The position numbers were made by a program, and so were the translations under genes. A stretch of 25,449 nucleotides of DNA from Streptosporangiaceae bacterium (GTDB lineage: Bacteria; Actinomycetota; Actinomycetes; Streptosporangiales; Streptosporangiaceae): NCBI GenBank assembly GCA_025934635.1, contig JAICWX010000105.1, forward strand, positions 1-25,449, written 5' to 3'. This document shows, piece after piece, positions 14,620 through 21,998 of this stretch; the stretch's first letter is position 1; the number at the start of each line of letters is the position of its first letter. Below the pieces are notes generated by a model, which had not been told where the DNA came from, made no database searches, and was given only the letters and a program-made list of their open reading frames with translations.

Positions 14620-15237
14620 ATGAGTGCGACACGTCAAGCCGCGCCGGCCTACCACGAACGGGCCGGCTCCTACGAGCGCGACACCGCCGCGTTCCAGCCC
14701 TACCGGGACGCGGTCGTCGAGGCCCTCCCGCTCCGTCCCGGGCAGGTGGTCCTCGACGTGGGCTGCGGGACCGGCCTGTGCTGCGGCCTGCTGCGGGAGA
14801 AAGTAGGCCCGCGGGGAAGCGTGGTCGGCATCGAGGAGTCGCCGGAGATGGCGGCGGTGGCACAGGAGCACATCGCCGGCGAGGGATGGGACAACGTCAC
14901 GGTGCTGCAGGTCCCGGCCGAGGAGGCCCAGGTCGGGCAGACCGCCGACGCCGCCCTGTTCTGCGCCGTCCACGACATCCTGCAGTCCCCGGAGGCGCTG
15001 GCGAACGTCATGGCCACGCTGCGCCCGGGAGCGTGGGTGGCGGCCGGCGGGGGCAAGTGGGCCGCGCCCCTGATGGTCGCCCTGAACTCCATGGTCAGCC
15101 TCCTGCACGCCCCCTACGTGCGGAGCTTCCGCGGCTTCGACCGGCCCTGGCAGTACCTGGAGCCGCTGCTGGAGGACGTCCAGGTCCGTGAGCTGGCGTT
15201 CGGCAGCGGCTACGTGATGACCGGCCGCACCCCGTAA
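14620..15237 (+). CDS. Class I SAM-dependent methyltransferase
   Basis: A 205-residue methyltransferase of the Methyltransf_11/25 type. Motif I is VVLDVGCGTGLCCGLLREK (about residues 39-57), motif II acidic end VVGIEESPEM, and the post-I/IV region AALFCAVHDILQSPEALAN, then LRPGAWVAAGG. The first 25 residues (AYHERAGSYERDTAAFQPYR) form the usual N-terminal cap. Substrate unknown; small-molecule methylation is most likely. I chose the ATG at 14620; GGTGGG just upstream is a weak Shine-Dalgarno, and a longer frame from 14548 lacks one. An 89-bp gap with a palindrome separates it from the alpha/beta hydrolase. Confidence 0.88.
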   Translation: MSATRQAAPAYHERAGSYERDTAAFQPYRDAVVEALPLRPGQVVLDVGCGTGLCCGLLREKVGPRGSVVGIEESPEMAAVAQEHIAGEGWDNVTVLQVPAEEAQVGQTADAALFCAVHDILQSPEALANVMATLRPGAWVAAGGGKWAAPLMVALNSMVSLLHAPYVRSFRGFDRPWQYLEPLLEDVQVRELAFGSGYVMTGRTP

Positions 15238-15261
15238 ACCCCGCAGTAACACCCCTGCTCG

Positions 15262-15296
15262 CATACTTACCACCCGTACGGGTAGAAACATGTATG
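15262..15296. promoter_or_regulatory. Nested palindromes upstream of alpha/beta hydrolase
   Basis: A perfect 12-bp palindrome ACCCGTACGGGT (15272-15283) lies inside outer arms CATAC (15262-15266) and GTATG (15292-15296). It is 31-65 bases upstream of the GTG at 15327. It resembles a TetR-type operator; no TetR gene is in the window. Confidence 0.45.
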
Positions 15297-15326
15297 TAAC
15301 CTGCCCGGCATCGCGAGGGGTGAAGG

Positions 15327-16220
15327 GTGGTCGTACGGCACCTGCCCGGGGAGCCCCCGGCTCCGCGGACATGGCTGGCGGAACTGCCAGGACGCGGGAT
15401 CACGCGGATCTGGGAGTGCACGGGCCCGCCCGGCGCTCCGGTCCTCATGCTCATCCACGGCGTGACGTTCACCGCCGAGCTGAACTGGGGAAAGTCCTTC
15501 GCCTCGCTCGGGCGGCACTTCCGCGTCGTGGCGATGGACCTGCGCGGCCACGGCGACGGGATCAGGGTCCGCGGGCAGTTCCGGCTGGAAGACTGCGCCG
15601 ACGACATCGCCGCGCTGGCGGAGGTCCTCGGCGTAGGCCAGTTCACCGCCGTCGGCTACTCGATGGGCGGCATGGTGGCCCAGTTGCTGTACCGGCGGCA
15701 CGCGCCGCTGCTGTCCGGCCTGGTGCTGTGCGCGACCGCGCGCAACGTCCTGGGATCGCCGGCCGAGAAGCTGACCGCGCTGGCGCTGCCCGCGGCCGCC
15801 GCCGCCATCCGGCTGAACCCGTTCCTCCAGCCGATGAGCGCCGAGTTCTTCGGCATGGCCCTGCTGGGACCCGTCGACGACCCGGCCGCGGCCCGGCAGG
15901 CCCGGGCCCAGCTGCGCCGGACCACGCTCGGCACCGCCATCTCGGCCGTCCAGGCCGTCTGCGAGTTCAGCTCGCACAGCTGGATCGGCCAGGTCGCCGT
16001 GCCCACCGCGGTGCTCGTCCCGACCCGGGACCGGGTGGTGCCGGTCAGCCGCCAGCTGAGGCTGGCCCGGGCCATCCCGGGCGCCGTGGTCCATGAAGTG
16101 GACGCGGATCACGCGGCCTGCGTGAACCGGCCGGAGCTGTTCAACCAGGCGCTGCTCCAGGCCTGCTGGTCGGTAGCGGCCGCGCCGCCCGGCATCGTGG
16201 CCGCCGACCCAGCCAGCTGA
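15327..16220 (+). CDS. Alpha/beta fold hydrolase
   Basis: A 297-residue alpha/beta hydrolase. The oxyanion strand is VLMLIHGVTFTAELNW; the nucleophile elbow is VGYSMGGMVAQ with Ser112. The acid is probably Asp235 in VPTRDRVVP and the base is His262 in VDADHAACVN. The DLRGHGDG segment is typical of the esterase/lactonase/haloperoxidase-like group. The cap region contains LNPFLQPMSAEFFGMALLGP, hydrophobic enough to suggest a lipophilic substrate or membrane contact; no signal peptide. GTG start with GAGGGG upstream. It ends in the first of four 13-bp tandem repeats. Confidence 0.9.
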   Translation: MVVRHLPGEPPAPRTWLAELPGRGITRIWECTGPPGAPVLMLIHGVTFTAELNWGKSFASLGRHFRVVAMDLRGHGDGIRVRGQFRLEDCADDIAALAEVLGVGQFTAVGYSMGGMVAQLLYRRHAPLLSGLVLCATARNVLGSPAEKLTALALPAAAAAIRLNPFLQPMSAEFFGMALLGPVDDPAAARQARAQLRRTTLGTAISAVQAVCEFSSHSWIGQVAVPTAVLVPTRDRVVPVSRQLRLARAIPGAVVHEVDADHAACVNRPELFNQALLQACWSVAAAPPGIVAADPAS

Positions 16221-16259
16221 CCCAGCCAGCTGACGGGGCCAGCTGACGGGGCCAGCTGA
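16208..16259. repeat. Four tandem 13-bp repeats spanning the hydrolase stop
   Basis: Units 16208-16220 and 16221-16233 (CCCAGCCAGCTGA) and 16234-16246 and 16247-16259 (CGGGGCCAGCTGA) follow each other without gaps. The first unit supplies the stop of the alpha/beta hydrolase. Because 13 is not a multiple of 3, the successive TGA triplets close all three plus-strand frames. It ends 1 base before the convergent metallophosphoesterase stop. Confidence 0.85.
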
Positions 16260-16260
16260 T

Positions 16261-17073
16261 TTACAGCTCCGCGACGTAGGTCTCCGCGAACTCCGGGTTG
16301 ATGTTCTGCGGGCCATCCCCGGCGCGCGGGTTCGAGGAGATCCGCGTGTTCCCGATCGTCACGTCGTGCGTGGTGTGCGCGTGGCCGCACAGCCAGATCC
16401 TCGGGCCGCACTCGGCGATCAGCGCGTCCAGGTCCGTTCCGACTATCTGGGGCCATTCCTCGTCCTCGTCACCGGACCGGACGGCCCACGGCCGCAGCGT
16501 CGGCCAGAAGTGCGTGCAGACCACGGTCCGGCCGCGTTCCGCCTCGGACAGGCTGCGGAGCTGCCCAGCCAGGAACGCGCGCGCTGCGGCGTGCAGGTCG
16601 TTCGTGTCCCGCAGGGTGAGGAAACGGTCGCCCAGGCGGATGTTGTCCACGCCCTGCAGTCCTTCGCGGTTCAGCATCGCGGTGTAGCGGTCGAGCTCGT
16701 CCTCGGCCACCAGGGACCAGAGCGTGGACCCGATGACCCGCAGGCCACTCGGCAGGACCACCGCCTCGTCGTCGAGGAAGACAGCGCCGGGGACGCTTTC
16801 CACCGCCGCCCGGTACTCCCGGCGCGACTCGCTGAGCTCCTGGTGGGCGTATTCGCCGTTACCCGGGACGACGATGATCCGCGTCGCGTCGCGCTGGGTC
16901 TCCCTGATCTCCCGCAGCATCATGGCGAGCCGGTCCGGTAGGTAGTGGATGTCGCCGCCGAGGAGTATCGCCTCGACGTCGAGGTCGCGGGGCGGAATCC
17001 AGTAGGGCGGGGACTGCGGGGAGTTGTAGAAGGTGTCGGCGTAGAACGCGACCTTGTGCGGCTCCGATGTCAC
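16261..17073 (-). CDS. Calcineurin-like metallophosphoesterase with altered metal motifs
   Basis: A 270-residue phosphoesterase-fold protein. Recognisable blocks are the first strand VAFYADTFYNS, AILLGGDIHYLP with Asp41, VVPGNGEY with Asn72, VVCTHFWPT, and the closing WLCGHAHTTHD. The usual DxH of block I is Asp13-Thr-Phe15, and the usual GNHD/E is GNGE, so one metal-ligand His and the catalytic His are missing. The rest of the site is present, so a single-metal or altered enzyme is possible. GTG start with GGAGG 6 bases upstream. It is divergent from the HAD gene with a short dyad (GATCG-TTCT-CGATC, 17108-17121) between them. Confidence 0.85.
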   Translation of the reverse strand: MTSEPHKVAFYADTFYNSPQSPPYWIPPRDLDVEAILLGGDIHYLPDRLAMMLREIRETQRDATRIIVVPGNGEYAHQELSESRREYRAAVESVPGAVFLDDEAVVLPSGLRVIGSTLWSLVAEDELDRYTAMLNREGLQGVDNIRLGDRFLTLRDTNDLHAAARAFLAGQLRSLSEAERGRTVVCTHFWPTLRPWAVRSGDEDEEWPQIVGTDLDALIAECGPRIWLCGHAHTTHDVTIGNTRISSNPRAGDGPQNINPEFAETYVAEL

Positions 17074-17147
17074 GGTGACCTCCGGGAGCGACGTCCGGCG
17101 TGCGCCTGATCGTTCTCGATCGTACCGGGCACGTTATGGTGGCCGCT

Positions 17148-17819
17148 GTGACCCTGCCTGCGCATTCTTCCGCCGCCGTCGTGGCCTCCGCCGTCTTGTT
17201 CGACCTGGACGGGGTCCTGGTCGATTCGCAACGGGCGGTCGAGCAGGCCTGGCTCCGGTGGGCGGACGAGCAGCAGCTGGAAGCCGGTGAGGTGCTGGCG
17301 GTCATCCACGGCCGGCGCGGCCAGGACTCGGTGCGGATGCTGGCGCCGCACCTCGATCCGGCCCAGCAGGTGCGGCGGATCAGCGGGTACGAGACCGAAG
17401 ACGGCGACCTGATGACCGTGATCCCGGGCGCCCCGGAGTGCGTCAGCTTCGCCCGGCGCGGCCGGTGGGCGGTGGTCACGTCCGGCGGCCGGGAACTCGC
17501 CGCCCGGCGGCTGGCCTCGGTCGGCCTCCCGGTGCCCGAGGTGCTGGTCACCGGCGACGACGTGACGGAAGGCAAACCGGATCCGGAGCCGTACCGGCGG
17601 GCGGCCGCGGAGCTGGGGCTCCCGGCCGCGCAGTGCGTGGTGGTGGAGGACGCGCCCGCCGGGATACTGGCCGCCAAGCGGGCCGGGATGACGGTGCTGG
17701 CGGTGACGACGACCCACCAGGCGGCCGAGCTGACCCAGGCCGACCATGTGTTCTCCTCGATGGACGAGGTCACCAGCTACCTGCGAGATCAGGTGCGGTC
17801 GGACTCGCCCCGGGTGTAG
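17148..17819 (+). CDS. HAD superfamily phosphatase (beta-phosphoglucomutase-like)
   Basis: A HAD-IA hydrolase of about 223 residues. Motif I is AVLFDLDGVLVDS with Asp19 nucleophile and Asp21; motif II is AVVTSGGRE; motif III lysine is in EGKPDPEPYRRAA; motif IV is VVVEDAPAGILAAK. The small helical cap between residues 25 and 85 fits the phosphoglycolate/2-deoxyglucose-6-phosphate phosphatase group. Start is uncertain: ATG at 17136 or GTG at 17148, neither with a Shine-Dalgarno. A TATGGT box (17135-17140) 7 bases before the GTG would fit a leaderless start at 17148. Its 3' end overlaps the convergent tenA gene by 31 bases. Confidence 0.88.
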   Translation: MTLPAHSSAAVVASAVLFDLDGVLVDSQRAVEQAWLRWADEQQLEAGEVLAVIHGRRGQDSVRMLAPHLDPAQQVRRISGYETEDGDLMTVIPGAPECVSFARRGRWAVVTSGGRELAARRLASVGLPVPEVLVTGDDVTEGKPDPEPYRRAAAELGLPAAQCVVVEDAPAGILAAKRAGMTVLAVTTTHQAAELTQADHVFSSMDEVTSYLRDQVRSDSPRV

Positions 17820-18442
17820 GCCAGCTGCCAGAACGCGATCTCGTAGCGCACCGACCGGTCGAACGCGTCCGAGGTAAAAGCCTGGTCGCCTGCGGTGCAG
17901 GCCTGGTCGAGCAGTTCGGTGGACGCCACCACCAGGTCGTCGTAGCCGTCACCGGCGAACATCGCGATCCAGTCCCGGTAGACCGGGTCGTCCGGCAGCG
18001 ACCGGGCCAGGTGCCGGCCGATCTCGCCGTAGCTCCACTGGCACGGCAGCAGCGCGGCCAGGGCCACGGCCAGTCCGCCGCGGCGGGTGGCGTCGAGCAG
18101 GTGCCGGGTATAGGCGTACGTGGTTGGCAGCATGAACGTCGGCTCAGCAGGCGACCCGCCGAGCCGTTCCAGGAACGCCTCGTTGGCCGGGATCTCGACG
18201 TCGGCGATCTGGCCGAGGAACCGGGCCAGCACCGACACCGCGCCGCGGTCACTGGTCCCGGCGGCGGCGTACGCGATGGCCCGCGCGTACTCGCGCAGGT
18301 ACGGCAGGTTCTGCTCGAAGTAGAACCGGAACGTCTCGTGCGGCAGGGTGCCGGCGCCGATCTGGGCCACCATCGGGTGCGCGACGGCTGCCGCCCACTG
18401 AGAGGCGCCCCGTTCCCTGAGCCGCTGCGATTCCCCGATCAT
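17789..18442 (-). CDS. tenA: TenA family protein (thiaminase II / aminopyrimidine aminohydrolase)
   Basis: A 217-residue all-helical TenA protein. TenA hydrolyses 5-aminomethyl-4-amino-2-methylpyrimidine to hydroxymethylpyrimidine in thiamine salvage and can cleave thiamine. Markers are the N-terminal helix with HPMVAQIGAGTLPHETFRFY, the LPYLREYARAIAYAAA segment, and the catalytic cysteine Cys134 in LLPCQWSYGEIGRHL (Cys135 in Bacillus TenA). The C-terminal SVRYEIAFWQLAYT carries the conserved Glu. It starts by ATGA overlap with the upstream amidohydrolase, so it is translated from that operon. No thi biosynthesis gene is nearby, and its setting among hydrolases favours a salvage or catabolic role. 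Confidence 0.9.
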   Translation of the reverse strand: MIGESQRLRERGASQWAAAVAHPMVAQIGAGTLPHETFRFYFEQNLPYLREYARAIAYAAAGTSDRGAVSVLARFLGQIADVEIPANEAFLERLGGSPAEPTFMLPTTYAYTRHLLDATRRGGLAVALAALLPCQWSYGEIGRHLARSLPDDPVYRDWIAMFAGDGYDDLVVASTELLDQACTAGDQAFTSDAFDRSVRYEIAFWQLAYTRGESDRT

Positions 18443-19446
18443 GCCATCAGACCCAGCATGCGTGCGTAGTTGTCGCCGAGGATGCCGTCCAGTTTGGCCG
18501 GGGGGACGGGCGCGGCGCCCACCCGTTCGGCATGATCGTTGACGGCGAGCAGCTTGGCGCGCAGCGCGACCGGATCGTAGAGGAACCCGGGGTAATCGGT
18601 GCCGAAGAACAGCTTCTCCAGCGGCACGAACGACTGCTCCGCGTGCACCAGGAAGCGGAACAGCTCCTCGGGAGTCACGGTCGCGATGTAGTAGCTCAGC
18701 TCGGCGAAGAAGTTCGGGTGCTTGGTCAGCATGAACAGGGCCTCGTCGACCCACGGCAGGCCGCAGTGCGCGATCGTCAGCCGCAGCCCGCGGAAGTGCC
18801 GGCCGGCCGCGTCGAGCAGCGCGGGCCGCGCGTACTCCATCCGGGCGTCGATCCGGGTCGAGCCCGCCTGGTGCACCATGACCGGGATACCGAGCTCCTC
18901 GGCCTTGGCGAAGACGGGAAAGGCGAGCACCGGGTCGGCCGGGGACCAGTCCTGGTACATCGGGTAGAGCTTCAGGCCGCTCAGGCCGAGCTCGGTCACG
19001 GCCCGCTCGAGCTCGCGGACCGCGGCCGCGGGCCCGCGGTAGGCCGGGTTGACCGACGCGTAGCCGATGAAGGTCTCCGGATCCGACGCCGCGATCGCCG
19101 CGATGTAGTCGTTGCACTTCTCCGGCGAGGGCGGGCCGGGCACGCCGGTGATCCCGTAGCTGTCGACCGTGCCGATCAGCTCGCCGTCCAGGAACTGCGG
19201 CGACACCGCCAGGATCACGATCTTGTCGAAGCCCGGGTGGTCCCGGACCGACTCGGCCGGGCCGATCACCGGGAAGCCGCGCCGGCTGTAGCCGCTGGCC
19301 TCCCATTCCTGCTCGGTCGGGGTCCGGTGGGCCGGCAGCGTACCCAGGCTGCGGTAGATGCACAGCGAGCCCTCGCGGCCGTACTCGGTGGTGAACTCGG
19401 CGTCCTCGGCCAGGCTCAGGATGTGCGTGTGCGCGTCGATCAGCAC
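18439..19446 (-). CDS. Amidohydrolase-2 family metal-dependent hydrolase/decarboxylase
   Basis: A 335-residue TIM-barrel enzyme of the amidohydrolase-2 (ACMSD/TIM-barrel) group. The N-terminal metal motif is IDAHTHILSL (His6 and His8). Next come LSGLKLYPMY, IPVMVHQAG with its metal histidine, the LTIAHCGLPWVDEALFML block, and FFGTDYPGFLYDP with the catalytic Asp. Members hydrolyse or decarboxylate ring-derived carboxylates or lactones; substrate is unknown. The GTG start is 4 bases after the stop of the broken ATZ/TRZ amidohydrolase (19451), and its own stop overlaps tenA. It appears intact and would still be expressed if the upstream frameshift is not polar. Confidence 0.9.
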   Translation of the reverse strand: MLIDAHTHILSLAEDAEFTTEYGREGSLCIYRSLGTLPAHRTPTEQEWEASGYSRRGFPVIGPAESVRDHPGFDKIVILAVSPQFLDGELIGTVDSYGITGVPGPPSPEKCNDYIAAIAASDPETFIGYASVNPAYRGPAAAVRELERAVTELGLSGLKLYPMYQDWSPADPVLAFPVFAKAEELGIPVMVHQAGSTRIDARMEYARPALLDAAGRHFRGLRLTIAHCGLPWVDEALFMLTKHPNFFAELSYYIATVTPEELFRFLVHAEQSFVPLEKLFFGTDYPGFLYDPVALRAKLLAVNDHAERVGAAPVPPAKLDGILGDNYARMLGLMA

Positions 19447-19450
19447 GGCG

Positions 19451-20580
19451 TCACCTTCCGAACCCGCCGATCCGGTCGAGGACCCGGACCAGGCCGGCGT
19501 TGGCCTCGCGCAGGATCTGCGGCTCGTCCATGGTCAGCAGCTCGCGGTGGCGCATCAGGACCCGGCCGTCCACGATGGTCGTGTCGACCGCGCTGCCGTT
19601 GGCCGCGAACACCAGGTGCGAGTAGAGCTGACCGGTGTTGCCCGGCACCAGCGGTCGCAGTTGTTGGTCGACTCGGCCGCGTCGTGGCCGAGCCCGACGT
19701 TGATCCCGGCCGCGAGCATCTCCGGCACCCGGGCGATGCCGTTCCCGAGCTTGGCGTTGCTGGAGGGATTGTGCGAGATCTGCGTGCCCGTCTCCCGCAT
19801 CATCCCCAGCTCGCCATCGGACAGCCAGACACAGTGCGCGGCGATCGTGCGCGGGCCGAGCAGCCCGGCCTCGTACGCGACCTCGGTCGGCCGCCGCCCG
19901 AACCGCTCCTTGCTGTTCTCCACCTCGGTCAGCGACTCGTTCAGGTGCACGTGGATCCCGGTGCCCAGCTCGTCGGCCAGGGCGCGAGCATCCCGGAGCA
20001 GCGAGGGCGAGGCCAGCGGCAGCCACTCGATCCCCACGTACACCTCGACCCGGCCGCCGGCCGAGCCGTGGACCGCGTCGTAGGCGTCTTTATTGTCCTG
20101 CAGCGTGTCCAGGTTGTGCTCGTCCAGCGCCACGTCGTTGGACAGCACCGCCCGGATGCCGATGTCCGCCGCCGCCCGGGCCAGGTCGGGCACCCGGCGG
20201 TACATGTCGTTGACGGTGGTCACTCCGCCCTTGACCGATTCCAGGTAGCTCGCCGCCGCCGCCCAGTAGGCGGTCTCGGCGTCCAGCGCGCGGATCGACG
20301 GGTACCAGAACTGCTCGAGCGACTCCCACAGCGGCAGGTGATCACAGAAGCCCTTGCCGACCGCGGTGTGGTAGTGCGGGTCGACCAGGCCGGGCATCAC
20401 CACCATCCCGGCCGCGTCAATAATCTCGACCGAACGGGTGCCTGCCACGCCGTCTGAACCCTGATACGACCCGGCCCCGACGGCCGTGATGCGGTCGTCC
20501 TCGATAACCACATGACCCGGCCCGTACACGTGACCGCCGTCGTCGACGGTCAGCACCGTGCCGCCCTCGATGACGATCAC
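19451..20580 (-). pseudogene. ATZ/TRZ-type amidohydrolase, frameshifted by internal deletion
   Basis: The first 300 residues are normal for a cytosine/8-oxoguanine-deaminase-type enzyme: VMPGLVDPHYHTAVGKGF (metal HxH), GIHVHLNES, TIAAHCVWLSDGE, HNPSSNAKLGNGIA, and VGLGHDAAESTNNCD with the catalytic Asp. At NNCD (about 19662-19665) the frame shifts, and the next sense sequence, in another frame, is LVPGNTGQLYSHLVFAANGS, then VDTTIVDGRVLMRHRELL, the C-terminal beta domain. The helices after the catalytic Asp and the PGxxADLVL segment (about 70 residues) are missing. A non-triplet deletion with a CGACC-like joint explains this. The GTG at 20580 follows AGGAAGG. First gene of the leftward operon; the truncated product could still bind metal but lacks its C-terminal cap. 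Confidence 0.82.
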
Positions 20581-20623
20581 GCCATGACCCGCCTTCCTGG
20601 CTCCGCGCCGACGCTGAATCGTG

Positions 20624-20636
20624 AGATCTCAGATCT
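20624..20636. promoter_or_regulatory. Operator copy 1: AGATCTCAGATCT
   Basis: Inverted repeat AGATCT-C-AGATCT, with a 10-bp palindrome TGAGATCTCA overlapping at 20622-20631. It begins 43 bases upstream of the leftward amidohydrolase start at 20580. The same 13-mer recurs at 20749. The layout resembles GntR/FadR-type sites, but the regulator is not in the window. Confidence 0.65.
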
Positions 20637-20747
20637 AACAAAGCCAGCCGGGTCCTGTCCAGCTCACGTCGCTGATTTCGTGTTTCGGCGTGGTAAACAC
20701 CTGGGCACCCCTAGTGAGGCAGACGGCGTTGGACTAAGCTCCCATCT

Positions 20748-20762
20748 AAGATCTCAGATCTT
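20748..20762. promoter_or_regulatory. Operator copy 2: AAGATCTCAGATCTT
   Basis: Perfect 7+1+7 inverted repeat containing the same 13-mer as the site at 20624. It ends 48 bases upstream of the M20 gene start. The distance mirrors that of copy 1 to its gene, suggesting one repressor acts on both promoters. Confidence 0.65.
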
Positions 20763-20810
20763 TGATATCCGGATCTTTGCCGTCCAGGTCCTGAGGGAGC
20801 GCATACACGA

Positions 20811-21998
20811 ATGACTGACGCCGTCGCGGCTGCGGTGGCCGCCATCGACACCGATCGCCTGGTCGAGCTCGTCGCGCAGGTGTGCCGGATCCCGAGCGTG
20901 CTCGGCGCCGAGGGGCCGCTCGCGGAGTTCCTGCACGCGCTCATGAAGGAATCCGGCTTCGAGGCGACGGCGCTGCAGCCGGTGACCGGCAACCGCCCGA
21001 ACGCGCTCGGCGAGCTGGCGTTCGGCCCGGGCCGGCGCGTCGTGTTCACCGGTCACATGGACACCAAGCCGGTATCGCACGGCTGGACCGCCACCGCGCC
21101 GTTCTCCGGCGAGATCATCGACGGCAGCGTCTACGGCCACGGCATCATGGACATGAAGGCCGCCCTGGTCTGCCAGGTCGTCGCGATGGAAGCGCTCCGC
21201 GACAGCGGCGTCCCGCTCACCGGGACGGCGGCCATGGCGGCCGTCTCCGACCACATGGGCGACCAGCTCGGCTCGATCGCCTACTTCGACTCCTACCCGG
21301 CCGACCTCGCCGTCCTGGGCGAGCTGTCGGACAACGAGATCTTCCTCGGCCACCGGGGGCGCACCTACTTCGACATCACCGTGCTCGGCAAGTCGGCCCA
21401 CACCTGCCACAAGCCGCTCGCCGTCAACGCCAACGCGCTGGCCGCGCACGCCGTCCTCGAGCTCGACGCCTCGCGCCTGACCCCGCGGCTGGATCAGTGG
21501 GTGACCGACCTGTTCGGCCCGGAGACCTACATGGCGCCCGGCCGGATCTACGGCGGCCTGCCGCCGGGCGGCCCCTCGATGATCCCGGACGAGTGCGTGA
21601 TCCGGGTCGACTGCCGCCCCCAGCCCGGCGTGACCACCGAGCAGCTGCGGGCCGAGATCGACCGGTGCCTGGCCGCCGCCGCCCGCCGCGACCCGCGCTT
21701 CCGGGCCGAGGTCGAGCTGGCCGACGTCAAGCCCGGCTACCTGGCCGGCCGTGACGACGAGGTGGTGACGCTCATGGCGGACGCGGTCCGGCGCGTCCGC
21801 GGCCGCGAGCCGGTCCTGCGGGCGGCCAGCTGGCTCGGCGACACGGCCAGCTTCGGCGCCAAGGTGCCTACCGTCATCTTCGGCCCCGGCGGCGAGCCGG
21901 TGTACTGCCCGGACGAGCACCTCCCGATCGACGACATCGTCGAGGCCGCCCGGGTCTACGCGGCCTTCGGCGCGCTCGCGCTGGCGCCCCCGGCGTGA
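20811..21998 (+). CDS. M20 family amidohydrolase/peptidase with atypical active site
   Basis: A 395-residue M20 (ArgE/DapE/YlmB-like) protein with catalytic and dimerisation domains. Metal ligands fit: His82 in VVFTGHMDTKP, Asp114 in YGHGIMDMKAA, Glu171 in LGELSDNE and His370 in CPDEHLPIDD. The usual Glu-Glu pair (general base and bridging ligand, DEExG) is replaced: the aligned segment reads VSDHMGDQLGS, with His148-Met149. The dimerisation domain is seen in RTYFDITVLGKSAHTCHKP. It may be a divergent subfamily or a weak enzyme. ATG; GAGGGAG lies 11-17 bases upstream. The stop overlaps the next start (GTGA), so it is first in a four-gene operon. Confidence 0.9.
   Translation: MTDAVAAAVAAIDTDRLVELVAQVCRIPSVLGAEGPLAEFLHALMKESGFEATALQPVTGNRPNALGELAFGPGRRVVFTGHMDTKPVSHGWTATAPFSGEIIDGSVYGHGIMDMKAALVCQVVAMEALRDSGVPLTGTAAMAAVSDHMGDQLGSIAYFDSYPADLAVLGELSDNEIFLGHRGRTYFDITVLGKSAHTCHKPLAVNANALAAHAVLELDASRLTPRLDQWVTDLFGPETYMAPGRIYGGLPPGGPSMIPDECVIRVDCRPQPGVTTEQLRAEIDRCLAAAARRDPRFRAEVELADVKPGYLAGRDDEVVTLMADAVRRVRGREPVLRAASWLGDTASFGAKVPTVIFGPGGEPVYCPDEHLPIDDIVEAARVYAAFGALALAPPA

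Larger units (their letters stand above)
20581..20810. promoter_or_regulatory. Divergent promoter region of the catabolic locus
   Basis: A 230-bp region between the leftward amidohydrolase and rightward M20 genes, more AT-rich than its surroundings. It contains two identical 13-bp operators and an additional half-site GGATCTTTG (20771-20779). No gene is seen in it. Confidence 0.7.

Noticed and set aside
17108..17121. Dyad GATCG-TTCT-CGATC between the metallophosphoesterase and HAD genes as an operator.
   Set aside because: Five-base arms made of a common tetramer in GC-rich DNA; too weak to call as a separate regulatory feature.
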